A stretch of 64,000 bases of DNA from the NCBI RefSeq assembly GCF_010692745.1, contig NZ_JAAHTB010000012.1, forward strand, positions 62,001-126,000. Reading direction: 5' to 3'. This document shows, one piece after another, positions 1 through 10,314 of this stretch. The position numbers were made by a program, and so were the translations under genes. Numbering within the stretch: position 1 is the first letter of the stretch; each line of letters begins with the position of its first letter. This DNA is from Methylobacterium sp. BTF04 (lineage in GTDB: Bacteria; Pseudomonadota; Alphaproteobacteria; Rhizobiales; Beijerinckiaceae). The notes beneath the pieces are model-generated. The model did no database searches. It saw only the letters and a program-made list of their open reading frames with translations, and was not told the origin of the DNA.

Positions 1-2634
1 GCGCGCGCCGCGGCGCTTGCCGATGCCCAGCGCCGCGAGGCGGAAGCCCGCAAGCGCTCCGAGGACGAAGCCGCACTGGTTCGCGAGCGGGAAGCCGCCG
101 AACAGCGTGAGCGTGAGGCCGCGGAGGCCCGCAAGCGCGAGGACGAGGCACGCCGCGTCAAGGAAGAGCAGGAGCGTCTCGCCGCTGCCGAGGCGGCGCG
201 CAAGCTCGCCGCCGAGGAAGCCGCGAAGGCCGCTGCCGCCGCTCCGGCCGAGGCCGAGCCGACCACGGCCGCTCCGGTGGCGGCCAAGCCGGTCTCCAAG
301 ACCGCGCCGATGGCGGCCGCTCCGTTGGTGACGAAGACCACGACGACCGCTCCGGCTCCCGCCCCGCGTCCGGCCACCCCGGCTGCTGCCCGTCCGGCTG
401 CTCCCGCTGCCGCCGCTGGTGCTCCGGCGGCGCGCCCGCCGCTGACCGCACGGCCGACCCCGTCCGAGCCGCGCAAGACCATCACGGCGGACGTGCGCAA
501 GCCGCGCGATCTGAACTTCATGGCCCGCCCCGCCCCGGCTCCCGAGCCGGAGGCGACGACGCCGAATGCGGCGACCGCCGCCCGTCCGGCCGGTGCCGCC
601 GCGACCACGGCCCGTGCCCCGGGTCGTCCGCAGGCTGCCGAGGAGGAGAGCGAGCAGAAGCGCGTGATCCGTCGTCCGGGCATGCCGCTCAAGATCATCA
701 CGCCGCCCAAGACCCCGAAGCAGCCGGGCGGCGACCGGAATCGTGGACGTCTCACCATCGCCACGGCGACCTCGGGCGAGGACGAGCGTACGCGCTCCGT
801 CGCGTCGTTCCGTCGTCGTCAGCAGCGGATGAGCGGCAACCGTCACGTCGAGCAGAAAGAGAAACTCTCGCGTGAGGTGACGATCCCCGAGACGATCACC
901 ATCCAGGAACTCGCCAACCGCATGTCGGAGCGGGCCGTGGACGTCATTCGCCTGCTGATGAAGCAGGGCGAGATCCACAAGATCACCGATGTGATCGATT
1001 CGGATTCCGCGCAGCTCATCGCCGAGGAGCTCGGCCACACCGTGCGCCGCGTCGCGGAGTCGGACGTCGAGGAAGGCCTGTTCAACGACGAGCCGGACCT
1101 GGAGGAGGATCTCGATCCCCGTCCCCCGGTGGTCACGATCATGGGTCACGTCGACCACGGCAAGACTTCGCTGCTCGACGCGATCCGCAAGACCACCGTG
1201 GTCTCCGGGGAAGCCGGTGGCATCACCCAGCATATCGGCGCCTATCAGGTCGCTGCGCCGTCCGGCGAGATGGTCACCTTCATTGACACCCCCGGCCACG
1301 CGGCCTTCACCTCCATGCGTGCCCGTGGCGCCAAGGTGACGGATATCGTCGTGCTCGTGGTGGCCGCCGATGACGGCGTCATGCCCCAGACGGTGGAGGC
1401 GATCAGCCACGCCAAGGCGGCCGGCGTGCCGCTCATCGTGGCGATCAACAAGATCGACAAGCCCGATGCGAACCCCCAGCGGGTCCGCACCGAGCTGCTG
1501 CAGCACGACATCCAGGTTGAGTCGATGGGCGGCGAGACCCTCGAGTTCGAGGTTTCGGCCAAGACCGGCGACGGTCTGGCGGATCTTCTCGACGGTCTTC
1601 AGCTCCAGGCCGAAATCCTCAACCTGCGCGCCAACGAGACGCGTGACGGTGAGGGTACGGTCATCGAGGCCAAGCTCGATCGCGGTCGCGGCCCCGTGGC
1701 CACCGTGCTGGTCCAGCGCGGCACCCTGTTCACCGGCGACATCGTCGTTGCCGGCGCCGAGTGGGGCCGCGTGCGCGCCCTCATCGACGACAAGGGCGAG
1801 AACGTTCCCTATGCCGGCCCGTCGGTGCCGGTGGAGGTGCTCGGCTTCAACGGCACTCCCGATGCGGGCGACCGTGTCGCGGTGGTTCCGAACGAAGCCC
1901 GTGCCCGTGAGGTCACCGAGTATCGTGCCCGCCAGAAGCGCGAGCGCATCGCCGCCCGTACCGGTGGCGCCAACCGCTCGCTCGTCGACATGATGCGCGA
2001 CCTCAAGGAAGGCGCGGGCCGCAAGGAACTCGCCCTCGTCGTCAAGGGCGATGTGCAGGGTTCGGTGGAAGCCATCACCGGCGCATTGGAGAAGCTCGGC
2101 AACGACGAAGTGTCGGCGCGCATCCTGCTCGCGGGCGTCGGCGGAATCACCGAGTCGGACGTCACCCTGGCGGAGGCCTCGAAGGCCGTCGTCATCGGCT
2201 TCAACGTGCGGGCCCACAAGGAAGCGCGCGAGTCGGCCGAGAACAAGGGCGTCGAGATCCGCTACTACAACATCATCTACGACCTCGTGGATGACATTAA
2301 AGCGACCCTCTCGGGCATGCTGCCACCGACCCTGCGCGAAGAGCGTCTGGGCGAAGCGCAGATCCTGCAGATCTTCGACGTCTCGAAGGTCGGCAAGATC
2401 GCCGGTTGCCGCATCACAGACGGTGTCGTGCAGCGTGGCGCCCATGTTCGCCTCATCCGCGACAGCGTGGTCATCCACGAGGGCAAGCTCTCGCAGCTCA
2501 AGCGCCTCAAGGACGACGCGAAGGAAGTGGCGTCCGGTTACGAGTGCGGCATGTCGTTCGAGAACTTCCAGGACATGCGCGCCGGCGACACCATCGAGTG
2601 CTACCGGGTCGAAGAGATCCGCCGGACGCTCTGA
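1..2634 (+). CDS. infB: Translation initiation factor IF-2 (5' end outside window)
   Basis: IF-2 is the GTPase that brings initiator fMet-tRNA to the 30S subunit. The frame is open from base 1, so the start lies upstream of the window. The first ~200 visible residues are the Ala/Glu/Arg-rich then Pro/Ala-rich low-complexity N-terminus typical of alphaproteobacterial IF-2. The G domain follows with GHVDHGKT (G1), DTPGH (G3), NKID (G4) and SAK (G5), then the C-terminal domains ending in [11 protein letters not shown]. The order infB-rbfA-truB is the classic nusA-operon tail. A strong intrinsic hairpin follows the stop. The family assignment is certain; only the N-terminus is missing. Confidence 0.97.
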   Translation, partial: ARAAALADAQRREAEARKRSEDEAALVREREAAEQREREAAEARKREDEARRVKEEQERLAAAEAARKLAAEEAAKAAAAAPAEAEPTTAAPVAAKPVSKTAPMAAAPLVTKTTTTAPAPAPRPATPAAARPAAPAAAAGAPAARPPLTARPTPSEPRKTITADVRKPRDLNFMARPAPAPEPEATTPNAATAARPAGAAATTARAPGRPQAAEEESEQKRVIRRPGMPLKIITPPKTPKQPGGDRNRGRLTIATATSGEDERTRSVASFRRRQQRMSGNRHVEQKEKLSREVTIPETITIQELANRMSERAVDVIRLLMKQGEIHKITDVIDSDSAQLIAEELGHTVRRVAESDVEEGLFNDEPDLEEDLDPRPPVVTIMGHVDHGKTSLLDAIRKTTVVSGEAGGITQHIGAYQVAAPSGEMVTFIDTPGHAAFTSMRARGAKVTDIVVLVVAADDGVMPQTVEAISHAKAAGVPLIVAINKIDKPDANPQRVRTELLQHDIQVESMGGETLEFEVSAKTGDGLADLLDGLQLQAEILNLRANETRDGEGTVIEAKLDRGRGPVATVLVQRGTLFTGDIVVAGAEWGRVRALIDDKGENVPYAGPSVPVEVLGFNGTPDAGDRVAVVPNEARAREVTEYRARQKRERIAARTGGANRSLVDMMRDLKEGAGRKELALVVKGDVQGSVEAITGALEKLGNDEVSARILLAGVGGITESDVTLAEASKAVVIGFNVRAHKEARESAENKGVEIRYYNIIYDLVDDIKATLSGMLPPTLREERLGEAQILQIFDVSKVGKIAGCRITDGVVQRGAHVRLIRDSVVIHEGKLSQLKRLKDDAKEVASGYECGMSFENFQDMRAGDTIECYRVEEIRRTL

Positions 2635-2656
2635 ACCGAACCCTGACCCTGAATGC

Positions 2657-2694
2657 GGCGGCCGCAGCCCCTGCTGCGGCCGCCGTTTTCTTTT
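2657..2694 (+). terminator. Rho-independent terminator between infB and rbfA
   Basis: A perfect 11-bp GC stem (arms 2657-2667 and 2674-2684, loop CCCCTG) is followed by GTTTTCTTTT. It lies 22 bp after the infB stop and about 95 bp before rbfA, so it would partly uncouple rbfA-truB from infB, as terminator or attenuator. Seen directly; in vivo efficiency unknown. Confidence 0.8.
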
Positions 2695-2787
2695 GAGGAA
2701 CGGCCGGGGCAACGGTCGCGTATCCGGTACGGATGCGCGACCTCGACGACGATCACCCGGACCCGACACGAAGCGCGACCCGAACCC

Positions 2788-3219
2788 ATGGCTCAGAAAC
2801 CCAATCCCACCGGCCCTTCGCACCGCCAGCAGCGGGTGGCAGAGCTGGTCCGCCACGCCCTGGCCGAAGTGCTTCAGCGCGGCGACGTGCAGGACGCGGT
2901 GCTGAGTGCGCACGTCATCACCGTGCCGGAGGTGCGGATGTCGCCCGACCTCAAGCTCGCCACGGCCTACATCATGCCGCTCGGCGGGCAGAACGAGGCC
3001 CCGGTGATCGCCGCCCTCGAGCGCAACAAGAAGGTGCTGCGCCAGGAAGTCGCCCGGCGGGTGAACCTGAAGTTCGCGCCCGACCTTCGCTTCCTGCGCG
3101 ACGAGACCTTCGACGAGGCCGACCGGATCGACGCGCTGCTGCGCACCGACAAGGTTCGGCGCGATCTGGAAGCGCAGAAAACCGACCATGCCGACGGATC
3201 GGACCCCGAAGCGGCCTGA
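2788..3219 (+). CDS. rbfA: Ribosome-binding factor A
   Basis: RbfA is a small KH-type 30S maturation factor that acts on the 5' end of 16S rRNA. The 143-residue product starts [20 protein letters not shown] and has the family core ([20 protein letters not shown], then [31 protein letters not shown] segment). The ATG at 2788 is chosen because the family begins just before the RQQRVAEL helix; the reading frame stays open upstream but without homologous-looking sequence. It lies between infB and truB, the conserved order. Length is slightly above the enterobacterial 133 aa, usual for this group. Confidence 0.95.
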   Translation: MAQKPNPTGPSHRQQRVAELVRHALAEVLQRGDVQDAVLSAHVITVPEVRMSPDLKLATAYIMPLGGQNEAPVIAALERNKKVLRQEVARRVNLKFAPDLRFLRDETFDEADRIDALLRTDKVRRDLEAQKTDHADGSDPEAA

Positions 3220-3321
3220 GCCGCCATCCGGGTTTCGCCACCGCAACACCGCCGCATCCCATCGTTACGAGACCGAACGGACCCGGCCCCGAGTGCGGCT
3301 GATCCATCGACCGAGGACACC

Positions 3322-4365
3322 ATGAGCAACGAACCGACGATCGAGCGTCCCGAGGTCGCCGCACCCTTGCCGGTCGACCGGATCGACGGCGCGTCGGAGA
3401 GCCATCACTCCGAAGGTCGCCGTCCGCCGCGCGGTGCGCCGCGCCCGGATCGGCCCAAGCGCCGCGACGTCAACGGCTGGGTCATCCTCGACAAGGGCGT
3501 CGGCATGACCTCGACCCATGCGGTCGCGTTGGTGAAGCGCGCCTTCAACGCCAAGAAGGCCGGCCATGCCGGCACCCTCGATCCACTGGCCTCGGGCATC
3601 CTGCCGATCGCGCTCGGCGAAGCCACCAAGACGGTCCCGTTCGTGATGGATGGCCGCAAGGCCTACATCTTCACCGTGACCTGGGGCATCGAGACGGATA
3701 CCGACGATGCCGAGGGTCGTCCGGTCGCCACCAGCGACGCACGGCCGGAGCGTGCGGCGGTGGAAGCCGCCCTCCCGAGCTTCATCGGCGCCATCGAGCA
3801 GGTGCCGCCGCGCTACTCGGCGATCAAGATCGCGGGCGAGCGCGCCTACGATCTCGCCCGCGATGGTGAGATCGTCGAACTCGTGGCGCGCCCGGTCCAG
3901 ATCGACCACCTCGCCGTGGTCGAACACAGCCCGGAGCGCACGGTGATCGAGGCGGAGTGCGGCAAGGGCACCTATGTCAGGGCGCTCGCGCGCGATCTCG
4001 GACGGATGCTCGGCTGCTACGGCCACGTCTCCGCCCTGCGCCGGACCCGCGTCGGTCCGTTCGCCGAGGCGGCTTCCTGTGTCGTCGCCACCCTGGAAGA
4101 GGCCGGTCCCGACGGGAACGCCGCCAACCTCCAGCCGGTGGATACGGCGCTCGATGCCATCCCGTCCGTTGCGGTTTCGCGCGACATGGCCCTGCGCCTG
4201 ATGCGCGGCCAGCCGGTTCTCCTGCGTGGCCAGGATGCCCCGACCGAGGGCAAGGCGTTCGCCACCTGCAACGGGATTCTGGTCGCGGTGGGTGATGTCG
4301 AGCGTGGCGAGTTGGTGCCACACCGGGTGTTCCATCTCGGCGGGACCGCGCCGTCGCGGAACTGA
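3322..4365 (+). CDS. truB: tRNA pseudouridine(55) synthase
   Basis: TruB converts U55 of the tRNA T-loop to pseudouridine. The 347-residue protein has a charged Pro/Arg-rich leader of ~45 residues, then [17 protein letters not shown] and the catalytic-Asp block [14 protein letters not shown] (Asp in GTLDP). A C-terminal PUA-like portion follows. It is ~100 bp downstream of rbfA and probably co-transcribed. rpsO, often next in proteobacteria, does not follow here; a convergent amidohydrolase does. Confidence 0.96.
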   Translation: MSNEPTIERPEVAAPLPVDRIDGASESHHSEGRRPPRGAPRPDRPKRRDVNGWVILDKGVGMTSTHAVALVKRAFNAKKAGHAGTLDPLASGILPIALGEATKTVPFVMDGRKAYIFTVTWGIETDTDDAEGRPVATSDARPERAAVEAALPSFIGAIEQVPPRYSAIKIAGERAYDLARDGEIVELVARPVQIDHLAVVEHSPERTVIEAECGKGTYVRALARDLGRMLGCYGHVSALRRTRVGPFAEAASCVVATLEEAGPDGNAANLQPVDTALDAIPSVAVSRDMALRLMRGQPVLLRGQDAPTEGKAFATCNGILVAVGDVERGELVPHRVFHLGGTAPSRN

Positions 4366-4383
4366 GCGATCGGCTCAGCCGCG
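4355..4383. terminator. Hairpin between convergent truB and amidohydrolase
   Basis: CGCGGaaCTGAGC pairs with GCTCAGCCGCG around GATCG, spanning both stop codons. There is no T-run, so it may be a bidirectional transcription boundary or an RNA 3'-end stabiliser rather than a classical intrinsic terminator. Confidence 0.4.
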
Positions 4384-5556
4384 CATCGGCAATCCGGTCT
4401 CGATCACCCGCGCCCAGAGCGAGGCCCCCAGGGGGGCCGCGTCATCGCAAAAGTCGTATTCGGGATGGTGCAGGCCGGCACTGTCGCCGTTGCCTAGGAA
4501 GATGTAGGCGCCGGGCCGGTGGGCGAGCATGTAGGAGAAATCCTCTGCCGCCATCATCGGCGCGACTTCGCGATTGACCTTGTCCTCCCCGACCAGGGAG
4601 GCGGCGACGTCGGCGATGAAATCCGTCTCGGCCGGATGGTTCTCGGTGACCGGATAGCCGCTGGCGTAGTCGATTTCGGCCTTTGCGCCGAAGCCCTGAG
4701 CGACATGGGTGACGATGGCGGCGATTCGCTCCTGCATCAGCGCGCGGACCGGCTTCGACAGGGCCCGCATGGTGCCCCGCATGGTCACGCATTGCGGCAG
4801 CACGTTGAAGGCTTCCCCGGCATCGAGGGCGCAGACCGACACCACGGCGCTATCGAGGGGATCGACCGAGCGTGAGACCACGGTCTGGAGCGCCATGACG
4901 ATGTGGCTCGCCACCAGCACGCTGTCGATGGCCGCATGGGGCTGGGCGGCGTGGCCGCCCTTTCCGGTGATGGTGATGGTGAAGCGGTCGGTGGACGCCA
5001 TGATCGGGCCGGGACGAATCGCGAACTGTCCCAGGGCCAGTCCCGGAATGTTGTGCATGCCGTAGACGGTCTCGACGCCGAAACGCTCCATCATGCCGTC
5101 GCGCACCATGGCCTCGCCGCCGCCGCCGCCCTCTTCGGCCGGCTGGAAGATCATCACCGCCGTCCCGTCGAAATCGCGGGTCTCGGTGAGGTACCGGGCG
5201 GCACCGAGCAGCATGGCGGTGTGACCGTCATGGCCGCAGGCATGCATTTTTCCGGGGATCGTCGAGCGGTAGGGCAGATCGCGCACCTCCTGGATCGGCA
5301 GGGCGTCCATGTCGGCGCGCAGGCCGATGGCCCGGTTCGACCCATGGGCGCGGCCCCGGATGATGCCCACCACCCCGGTCCGTCCGATCCCGGTGGCGAC
5401 CTCGTCGCAGCCGAACGACCGCAGCTTGTCGGCGACGAAGCCGGCGGTGCGGTGGACGTCGTATTGCAGCTCGGGATGGGCATGGAGATCGTGCCGCCAC
5501 GCGGCAATCTCGGCGGCGAAGGCTGCGATCCGGTCGAGGACGGGCATCGGGGTCAT
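4375..5556 (-). CDS. M20D family amidohydrolase (hippurate/N-acyl amino acid hydrolase type)
   Basis: A predicted cytoplasmic, metal-dependent N-acyl-amino-acid amidohydrolase of the HipO/AbgA-like M20D group. The 393-residue product contains RHDLHAHPEL near the N-terminus, the metal-binding HACGHDGHTAML block and the AEEGGGGGEAMV block with the catalytic Glu. A central dimerisation domain is followed by DFSYML and the C-terminal His-containing HHPEYDF. Start at 5556 (MTPMPVLDRI) is chosen because homologous sequence begins there; 5547 is an alternative and the longer open frame upstream reads through a non-homologous stretch. Substrate cannot be told from sequence. Confidence 0.9.
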   Translation of the reverse strand: MTPMPVLDRIAAFAAEIAAWRHDLHAHPELQYDVHRTAGFVADKLRSFGCDEVATGIGRTGVVGIIRGRAHGSNRAIGLRADMDALPIQEVRDLPYRSTIPGKMHACGHDGHTAMLLGAARYLTETRDFDGTAVMIFQPAEEGGGGGEAMVRDGMMERFGVETVYGMHNIPGLALGQFAIRPGPIMASTDRFTITITGKGGHAAQPHAAIDSVLVASHIVMALQTVVSRSVDPLDSAVVSVCALDAGEAFNVLPQCVTMRGTMRALSKPVRALMQERIAAIVTHVAQGFGAKAEIDYASGYPVTENHPAETDFIADVAASLVGEDKVNREVAPMMAAEDFSYMLAHRPGAYIFLGNGDSAGLHHPEYDFCDDAAPLGASLWARVIETGLPMRG

Positions 5557-5650
5557 CTTTCGAGCGGCAGTGGCTCCGGAGCGCGCAGCAAACCAGAGGC
5601 CAGATCTGCGATCGACCGTAACCTTATGGGATGAACCGTCCACGACGTTC

Positions 5651-6118
5651 TCAGCGAGACGGCGTTCGTCCCACGCCAAAGGCAGGGTGGTGGGGCCCGT
5701 CGCCCGTTGTCGCGCCGGCCGCGAGATCGTCGAGGATCGGGCAGTCGGGGCGGGCATCGCCGCAGCAATGCTCGGCGAGATCGCTCAAGGTCCGGGCCAT
5801 GTCCTCCAGCGCGGCGATGCGGCGGCGCAGATCGTCCACGTGTCCGAGGGCCAGGGCCTTCACCTTGGCGCTCGCCCGCGCGCGGTCCTGCCACAGAGCC
5901 AGCAATGCCTTGATGTCCTCCACCGAGAAGCCGAGGTCGCGGCCGCGCCGCACGAAGCGGAGCGCATGGAGGTCGGCGGGGGCATAGAGCCGATAGCCGC
6001 TCGCCGTGCGGGCGGCGGGGCCGAGCAGCCCGGTCTCCTCGTAATAGCGGATCATCTTGGCCGAGACGCCGGTGGCGCGGGCCGCCTCGCCGATGGTGAT
6101 AGAATCGGCGGGCTTCAT
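5651..6118 (-). CDS. cueR: MerR-family Cu(I)-responsive regulator, CueR/HmrR type
   Basis: A 155-residue MerR-family activator: N-terminal winged HTH ([20 protein letters not shown]), long dimerisation helix, and a C-terminal metal loop [11 protein letters not shown] giving the C-x7-C spacing of CueR-type monovalent-copper sensors. Its ATG overlaps the copA stop by 4 bp (ATGA), so it is co-transcribed with and translationally coupled to the copper ATPase. A matching MerR-type operator lies upstream of copA (8633-8663), which suggests autoregulation of the pair. The C-terminal tail past the metal loop is longer than in E. coli CueR (135 aa). Confidence 0.9.
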   Translation of the reverse strand: MKPADSITIGEAARATGVSAKMIRYYEETGLLGPAARTASGYRLYAPADLHALRFVRRGRDLGFSVEDIKALLALWQDRARASAKVKALALGHVDDLRRRIAALEDMARTLSDLAEHCCGDARPDCPILDDLAAGATTGDGPHHPAFGVGRTPSR

Positions 6119-8625
6119 GCGGGCTGCCCTCCCCCGGCGCGGCGCAACCGCAGGGCGTTGGCGAGGACGAAGACGCTCGACAGGGCCATGGCCCCTGCCG
6201 CCAGCACCGGCGACAGCAGCGGGCCGCCGAACACGTAGAGTGCGCCCGCCGCCACCGGGATCAGGGCGACGTTGTAGGCGAACGCCCAGAACAGGTTCTG
6301 GCCGATGTTGCGCATCACCGCCCGCGACAACCGGATCGCGGTGACGATCCCGTCGAGGGCGCCCGACATCAGCACCACGTCGGCGCTCTCCACGGCGATG
6401 TCGGTGCCGGTGCCGATGGCGAGCCCGACATCGGCCTCGGCGAGGGCCGGGGCGTCGTTGATACCGTCGCCGACGAAGGCGACCGCGCCGAAGCGCGCCC
6501 GCAAGGCCTTCACCGCATCGACCTTGCCGCCGGGCAGGATGTCGGCCGAGACCTCGTCGATGCCGAGGCTGCGGGCGACACCCTTGGCAGCGCCGCGCGC
6601 ATCCCCCGTCACCATCGCCACCACGAGCCCCTGCGCCCGCAGGGCCGCCACTGCTTCGGCCGCACCGGGCTTGATCGGATCGGCCACCGCGATCAGGGCC
6701 GCGAGGCGTCCATCGATGGCAGCGTAGAGCGGGCTGCGCCCCTGCGAATCGAGGCGCGCCGCCTCGGGGCCGAGCCGGTCGGTAGCGATGCCGAGCCGGT
6801 CCATGAGCCGCGCCGCCCCGATGGCGACCCTACGACCATCGACCTGTCCGGTAATTCCGTATCCGGCCACAGCCTCGAAATCGGTGACTGCGCCGAGCGG
6901 CAGAGCCTTCGCGGCCGCGGCGGCGACGATCGCCCGGGCGATGGGATGCTCGGAGCGCGATTCGAGGGCGGCGGCGAGGCGCAGCACGTCGTCGGCCGCA
7001 AAATCCGACGCCGGCAGCAGATCGGTGAGTATCGGCCGTCCCTCGGTCAGGGTGCCGGTCTTGTCGAGGGCGACCACCGTCACGTCGCGCAGGGCCTGCA
7101 GCGCGGTCCCGTTGCGGAACAGTACGCCGCGCTCGGCGGCACGACCGGTGCCCACCATGATGGAAGTCGGCGTCGCGAGGCCCATGGCGCAGGGGCAGGC
7201 GATAATCAGCACCGCGATGGCATTGACCAGGGCGAAGCCGAGGGCCGGGCTCGGGCCGAGGGCGAACCACGCGACGAAGGTCAGGGCGGAGGCGGCCATC
7301 ACCGCGGGCACGAACCAGCCGGTGATCCGATCGACCAGGGCCTGGATCGGCAGCTTGGCCCCCTGCGCCGCCTCCACCATCGCGACGATCCGGGCGAGCA
7401 CGGTGTCGGCGCCGGTCCTGTCCACCCTGAGGTCGAAGCTCCCGGTAGTGTTGAGGGTACCGCCCACCGCTTCGGCGCCGGCTTCCTTCGCGACCGGCAC
7501 CGGCTCGCCGGTCACCATGCTCTCGTCGACGTAGCTCGACCCCGACACCAGCGTACCGTCGGCGGCGATCCGCTCACCCGGGCGCACCCGCACCACGTCG
7601 CCGATGCGGAGCGCCTCCTGCGCGATTTCGGTCTCGACCCCGTCACGCACCACACGGGCGGTCTTGGGCGCGAGATTCATCAGGCGCGCGATGGCCGCCC
7701 CGGTCCGGCCCCTGGCCCGGGCCTCCAGCGTCCGACCAAGCAGGATCAGCGTGACGATGAGGGTCGCGGCCTCGAAATAGAGATGCGCGGTGCCGGGCGG
7801 CAGGAGACCGGGCGCGAACGTCGAGACCAGGGAATACAGGTAGGCGGCACCGGCTCCCAAAGCCACGAGGGCGTTCATGTCGGGATGTCCGCGCAACAGG
7901 GCCGGTACCCCCTGGCGGAAGAACCGCCGGCCGGGCCAGGCGAGGACGAGGGTGGCGAGGGAGGCCTGCACCCAGGCGGCACCCGCCATGCCGAGCGTTC
8001 CGTGTACGGCCGCACCGAAACCGGGCACCAGATGCCCGCCCATGTCGAGGATGATCACCGGCAGCGCCAAAGCGGCCGCGAGGGTGAAATCCTTTCGGAG
8101 TGCGGCCGCCTCCGCATCCTGCCGGGCGCGCTGTGACCCTTCAGAGCTTCCGGCAACCACCGCGGCGCGGGGCTCATAGCCGGCCTTGCGCACCGCGGCC
8201 TCCAAATCGGCACGGTCCACCAGGCCGTCCGTATGGCGGATGGTGGCCTCGGCGGTGGCGAGATTGACCGACACCGCGGCGACGTTCGGCAGGGCGGCGA
8301 GCGCCCGTTCCACCCGTCCGACGCAGGAGGCGCAGCTCATCCCGTCGATACCGACCACCGTCGTCGTCTCCGGGACGACGTATCCGGCTTTCGCCACGGC
8401 CTCGCCCACGCTTTTGGCGGCGTCCGCGCCCGTGATGCTCAGGGTCGCCCGCCCGGTGGCGAGATTAACGGCGACATCCGACGCGCCGGGCAAAGCTGAC
8501 AGCGCCCGCTCGACCCGGCCGACGCAGGACGCGCACGACATTCCGGCGATGGGAACCGTGAGCCGGCGCGGGGGCTCGGACGATGCAAGGGGAACGAGCG
8601 GGGAGAAATTCGATCGATTGTCCAT
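6115..8625 (-). CDS. copA: P1B-type copper-exporting ATPase with two HMA domains
   Basis: Inner-membrane Cu(I) efflux pump, 836 aa. Two N-terminal heavy-metal domains each carry [15 protein letters not shown]. The transmembrane core has the CPC metal site ([10 protein letters not shown]), the actuator TGEP, the phosphorylation motif DKTGTLTEG, the SEHP motif of the ATP-binding domain and the [10 protein letters not shown] hinge. The frame continues upstream to 8760, but ATG at 8625 (MDNRSNFS) is chosen because the MerR-type promoter at 8633-8663 lies between, so upstream starts would not be on the mRNA. Followed directly by cueR with a 4-bp overlap. Confidence 0.93.
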   Translation of the reverse strand: MDNRSNFSPLVPLASSEPPRRLTVPIAGMSCASCVGRVERALSALPGASDVAVNLATGRATLSITGADAAKSVGEAVAKAGYVVPETTTVVGIDGMSCASCVGRVERALAALPNVAAVSVNLATAEATIRHTDGLVDRADLEAAVRKAGYEPRAAVVAGSSEGSQRARQDAEAAALRKDFTLAAALALPVIILDMGGHLVPGFGAAVHGTLGMAGAAWVQASLATLVLAWPGRRFFRQGVPALLRGHPDMNALVALGAGAAYLYSLVSTFAPGLLPPGTAHLYFEAATLIVTLILLGRTLEARARGRTGAAIARLMNLAPKTARVVRDGVETEIAQEALRIGDVVRVRPGERIAADGTLVSGSSYVDESMVTGEPVPVAKEAGAEAVGGTLNTTGSFDLRVDRTGADTVLARIVAMVEAAQGAKLPIQALVDRITGWFVPAVMAASALTFVAWFALGPSPALGFALVNAIAVLIIACPCAMGLATPTSIMVGTGRAAERGVLFRNGTALQALRDVTVVALDKTGTLTEGRPILTDLLPASDFAADDVLRLAAALESRSEHPIARAIVAAAAAKALPLGAVTDFEAVAGYGITGQVDGRRVAIGAARLMDRLGIATDRLGPEAARLDSQGRSPLYAAIDGRLAALIAVADPIKPGAAEAVAALRAQGLVVAMVTGDARGAAKGVARSLGIDEVSADILPGGKVDAVKALRARFGAVAFVGDGINDAPALAEADVGLAIGTGTDIAVESADVVLMSGALDGIVTAIRLSRAVMRNIGQNLFWAFAYNVALIPVAAGALYVFGGPLLSPVLAAGAMALSSVFVLANALRLRRAGGGQPA

Positions 8626-8632
8626 GTCCCAC

Positions 8633-8663
8633 CATGTGGGGCTTCCCATGGTGGGAAGGTCAA
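8633..8663 (-). promoter_or_regulatory. CueR-type operator/promoter of copA-cueR
   Basis: On the minus strand TTGACC (8663-8658) is followed by the interrupted palindrome CTTCCCACCATGGGAAG (8658-8642), close to the ACCTTCC...GGAAGGT consensus of Cu(I)-responsive MerR regulators. A 19-bp spacer would place a weak -10 (CACATG) at 8638-8633, the long spacer typical of MerR promoters. The predicted transcription start would fall within a few bases of the copA ATG. The palindrome is seen; regulator pairing is inferred from cueR in the same operon. Confidence 0.7.
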
Positions 8664-8753
8664 GGGTGGGGGGGATAATCGAGGGCCGCGGATTTTGAGC
8701 CGGCGACTCCGACATGCATGGCGCGGGCGCGCCATTCGGTTCATATGGTCCGG

Positions 8754-9008
8754 ATGGCACACCCCCTCGACACCTGCATGCGGACGCTGAGCGCGCTGAT
8801 CACCGCCGATATCCCGTCGGGGGAAGCCTCGGCGGATGCCAGCATCGTCGCCTATCTGGCGACCTTCCCCGGTCCGCAGAAGCAGATCGCGGCGCTCAGC
8901 ATGCTCGATCACGCCATCGACCAGCGCCTCAGCCCGTCGCCGTTCCTGCCGATCCTGAAGGGCATCGTCGCCGGCCATTACGAAAAGCTCGGCACGACGC
9001 GGTCCTGA
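8754..9008 (+). CDS. Small hypothetical protein (84 aa)
   Basis: An unrecognised 84-residue cytoplasmic-looking protein starting [20 protein letters not shown], predicted mainly helical, with no signal peptide or membrane segment. ATG at 8754 is preferred; the frame remains open to 8718 with two earlier Met codons. It is divergent from copA and ends 7 bp before the convergent phoR stop. It may be a conserved lineage-specific protein, but I assign no function. Confidence 0.6.
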   Translation: MAHPLDTCMRTLSALITADIPSGEASADASIVAYLATFPGPQKQIAALSMLDHAIDQRLSPSPFLPILKGIVAGHYEKLGTTRS

Positions 9009-9014
9009 GGCCGT

Positions 9015-10289
9015 TCACTCGGCGGTGGATTCGACCTTCTGGGCCACCGGAGCTTCCGGTAGCAGCGCACGCACGGTGGTGCCGACATCCGGGGTACTCT
9101 CGATGACGAGCTTGCCGCGGTGGCGGTTGACGATGTGCTTGACGATGGCGAGGCCGAGCCCGGTTCCGCCCTTGTCGCGGCTCGACGCCACGTCGACCCG
9201 GTAGAACCGCTCGGTGAGACGCGGGATGTGTTCGGGCGCGATGCCCGGCCCGGCATCGCGAACCGCCAGGATGATCCTGGCCTTGCCGGGTGCGTCGCCG
9301 GAACTGCGCGCCAGCGAGACGACGACCATTCCGCCGCTGCTGCCGTACTTCACGGCGTTCTCGACGAGATTCTCCACCACGCGCAGCAACTCGTCGCGTT
9401 CGCCCAGGACCGGGAACGCGCCCTCGGCCTCAAGGGTCAGCGCGACCCCGCGCTCGCGGGCGAGCGGGCCTTGGGTGTCGACCATCTGCCGCGCGATCCG
9501 GCCGAGATCCACCGTCTTCGTCGGCGCCACGTGCTCGCGCAACTCGATGCGGGAGAGCGACAGCAGGTCGTCGATCAGGCGCGTCATCCGGTGCGCCTGG
9601 GTCTTCATGATCCCGAGGAAGCGCTCGCGGGCGGAGGCGTCGTTGCGGGCCGGGCCCTGCAGGGTCTCGATGAATCCGAGCAGCGAGGCCAGGGGCGTGC
9701 GCAGTTCGTGGCTGGCATTGGCGACAAAATCCACCCGCATCGCCTCCAGCCGCCGGGCGGAGGTGAGGTCGCGCAGGAACAGGACGACGTTGGGCTGGCC
9801 GCCCCCCGGCCCGTCCGGCATCGGCAGGGCACCGATCTGAACCTCGAAGGCGCGCTCGGTGGGCACCCGGGTGGTGTAGAGCGTCTTCAGCGGCAGCCCG
9901 GAACGCAGCACCTCCTCGATGCCGTCGAGGACATCGGGGGCGCGCAGGGCGAAGGAGAGCGGGTGGCGCACCTTCAGGGCCGGCAGCAGCGCGCGGGCGG
10001 CGGGGTTCACCTCAATGACGATAGCGCGCCGATCCACCAGAATGACCGGGTCGGGGATATTGGCGAGCAGCGCCTCGGCGATGGAATGTCGGGTGGGGGA
10101 TTGCGCCTCGGGCGCCAATACGATGCGGGGCTGGCCGAGCGCTCCGATCACGCCACCGAGTGCCAGGGCGACGCCGGAGGCGGCGAGCCACGTCCCGTCG
10201 AGCGTCCCGTGCAGCCAGGCGACGCCGCCGAGCGCCACTGTCGCGACCGCCGCGGCCGTCCACGCGGATCGACGCGCTCCTCGTGCCAT
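9015..10289 (-). CDS. phoR: PhoR-like membrane sensor histidine kinase
   Basis: Two-component sensor kinase of the phosphate-regulon PhoR type, 424 aa. Two N-terminal hydrophobic segments (roughly residues 8-50) are followed by a PAS domain (LLANIPDPVILVDRRAIV), the HisKA phosphoacceptor box NASHELRTPLASLLG, and HATPase motifs NLVENAVKYG (N box), DAGPGIAPEHIPRLTERFYR (G1/F) and GGTGLGLAIVKH (G2). ATG at 10289 places the first membrane helix near the start; the frame is open to 10400. No phoB or pst genes are in the window, so the phosphate role is by family resemblance only. Confidence 0.85.
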   Translation of the reverse strand: MARGARRSAWTAAAVATVALGGVAWLHGTLDGTWLAASGVALALGGVIGALGQPRIVLAPEAQSPTRHSIAEALLANIPDPVILVDRRAIVIEVNPAARALLPALKVRHPLSFALRAPDVLDGIEEVLRSGLPLKTLYTTRVPTERAFEVQIGALPMPDGPGGGQPNVVLFLRDLTSARRLEAMRVDFVANASHELRTPLASLLGFIETLQGPARNDASARERFLGIMKTQAHRMTRLIDDLLSLSRIELREHVAPTKTVDLGRIARQMVDTQGPLARERGVALTLEAEGAFPVLGERDELLRVVENLVENAVKYGSSGGMVVVSLARSSGDAPGKARIILAVRDAGPGIAPEHIPRLTERFYRVDVASSRDKGGTGLGLAIVKHIVNRHRGKLVIESTPDVGTTVRALLPEAPVAQKVESTAE

Positions 10290-10314
10290 TCTGCCCCCGG
10301 TGATCCGTGCGGCG

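Noticed and set aside
1370..2905. Long plus-strand frames overlapping infB in other registers
   Set aside because: Ser/Arg/Ala-rich products without family motifs, fully inside infB and rbfA; typical high-GC shadows.
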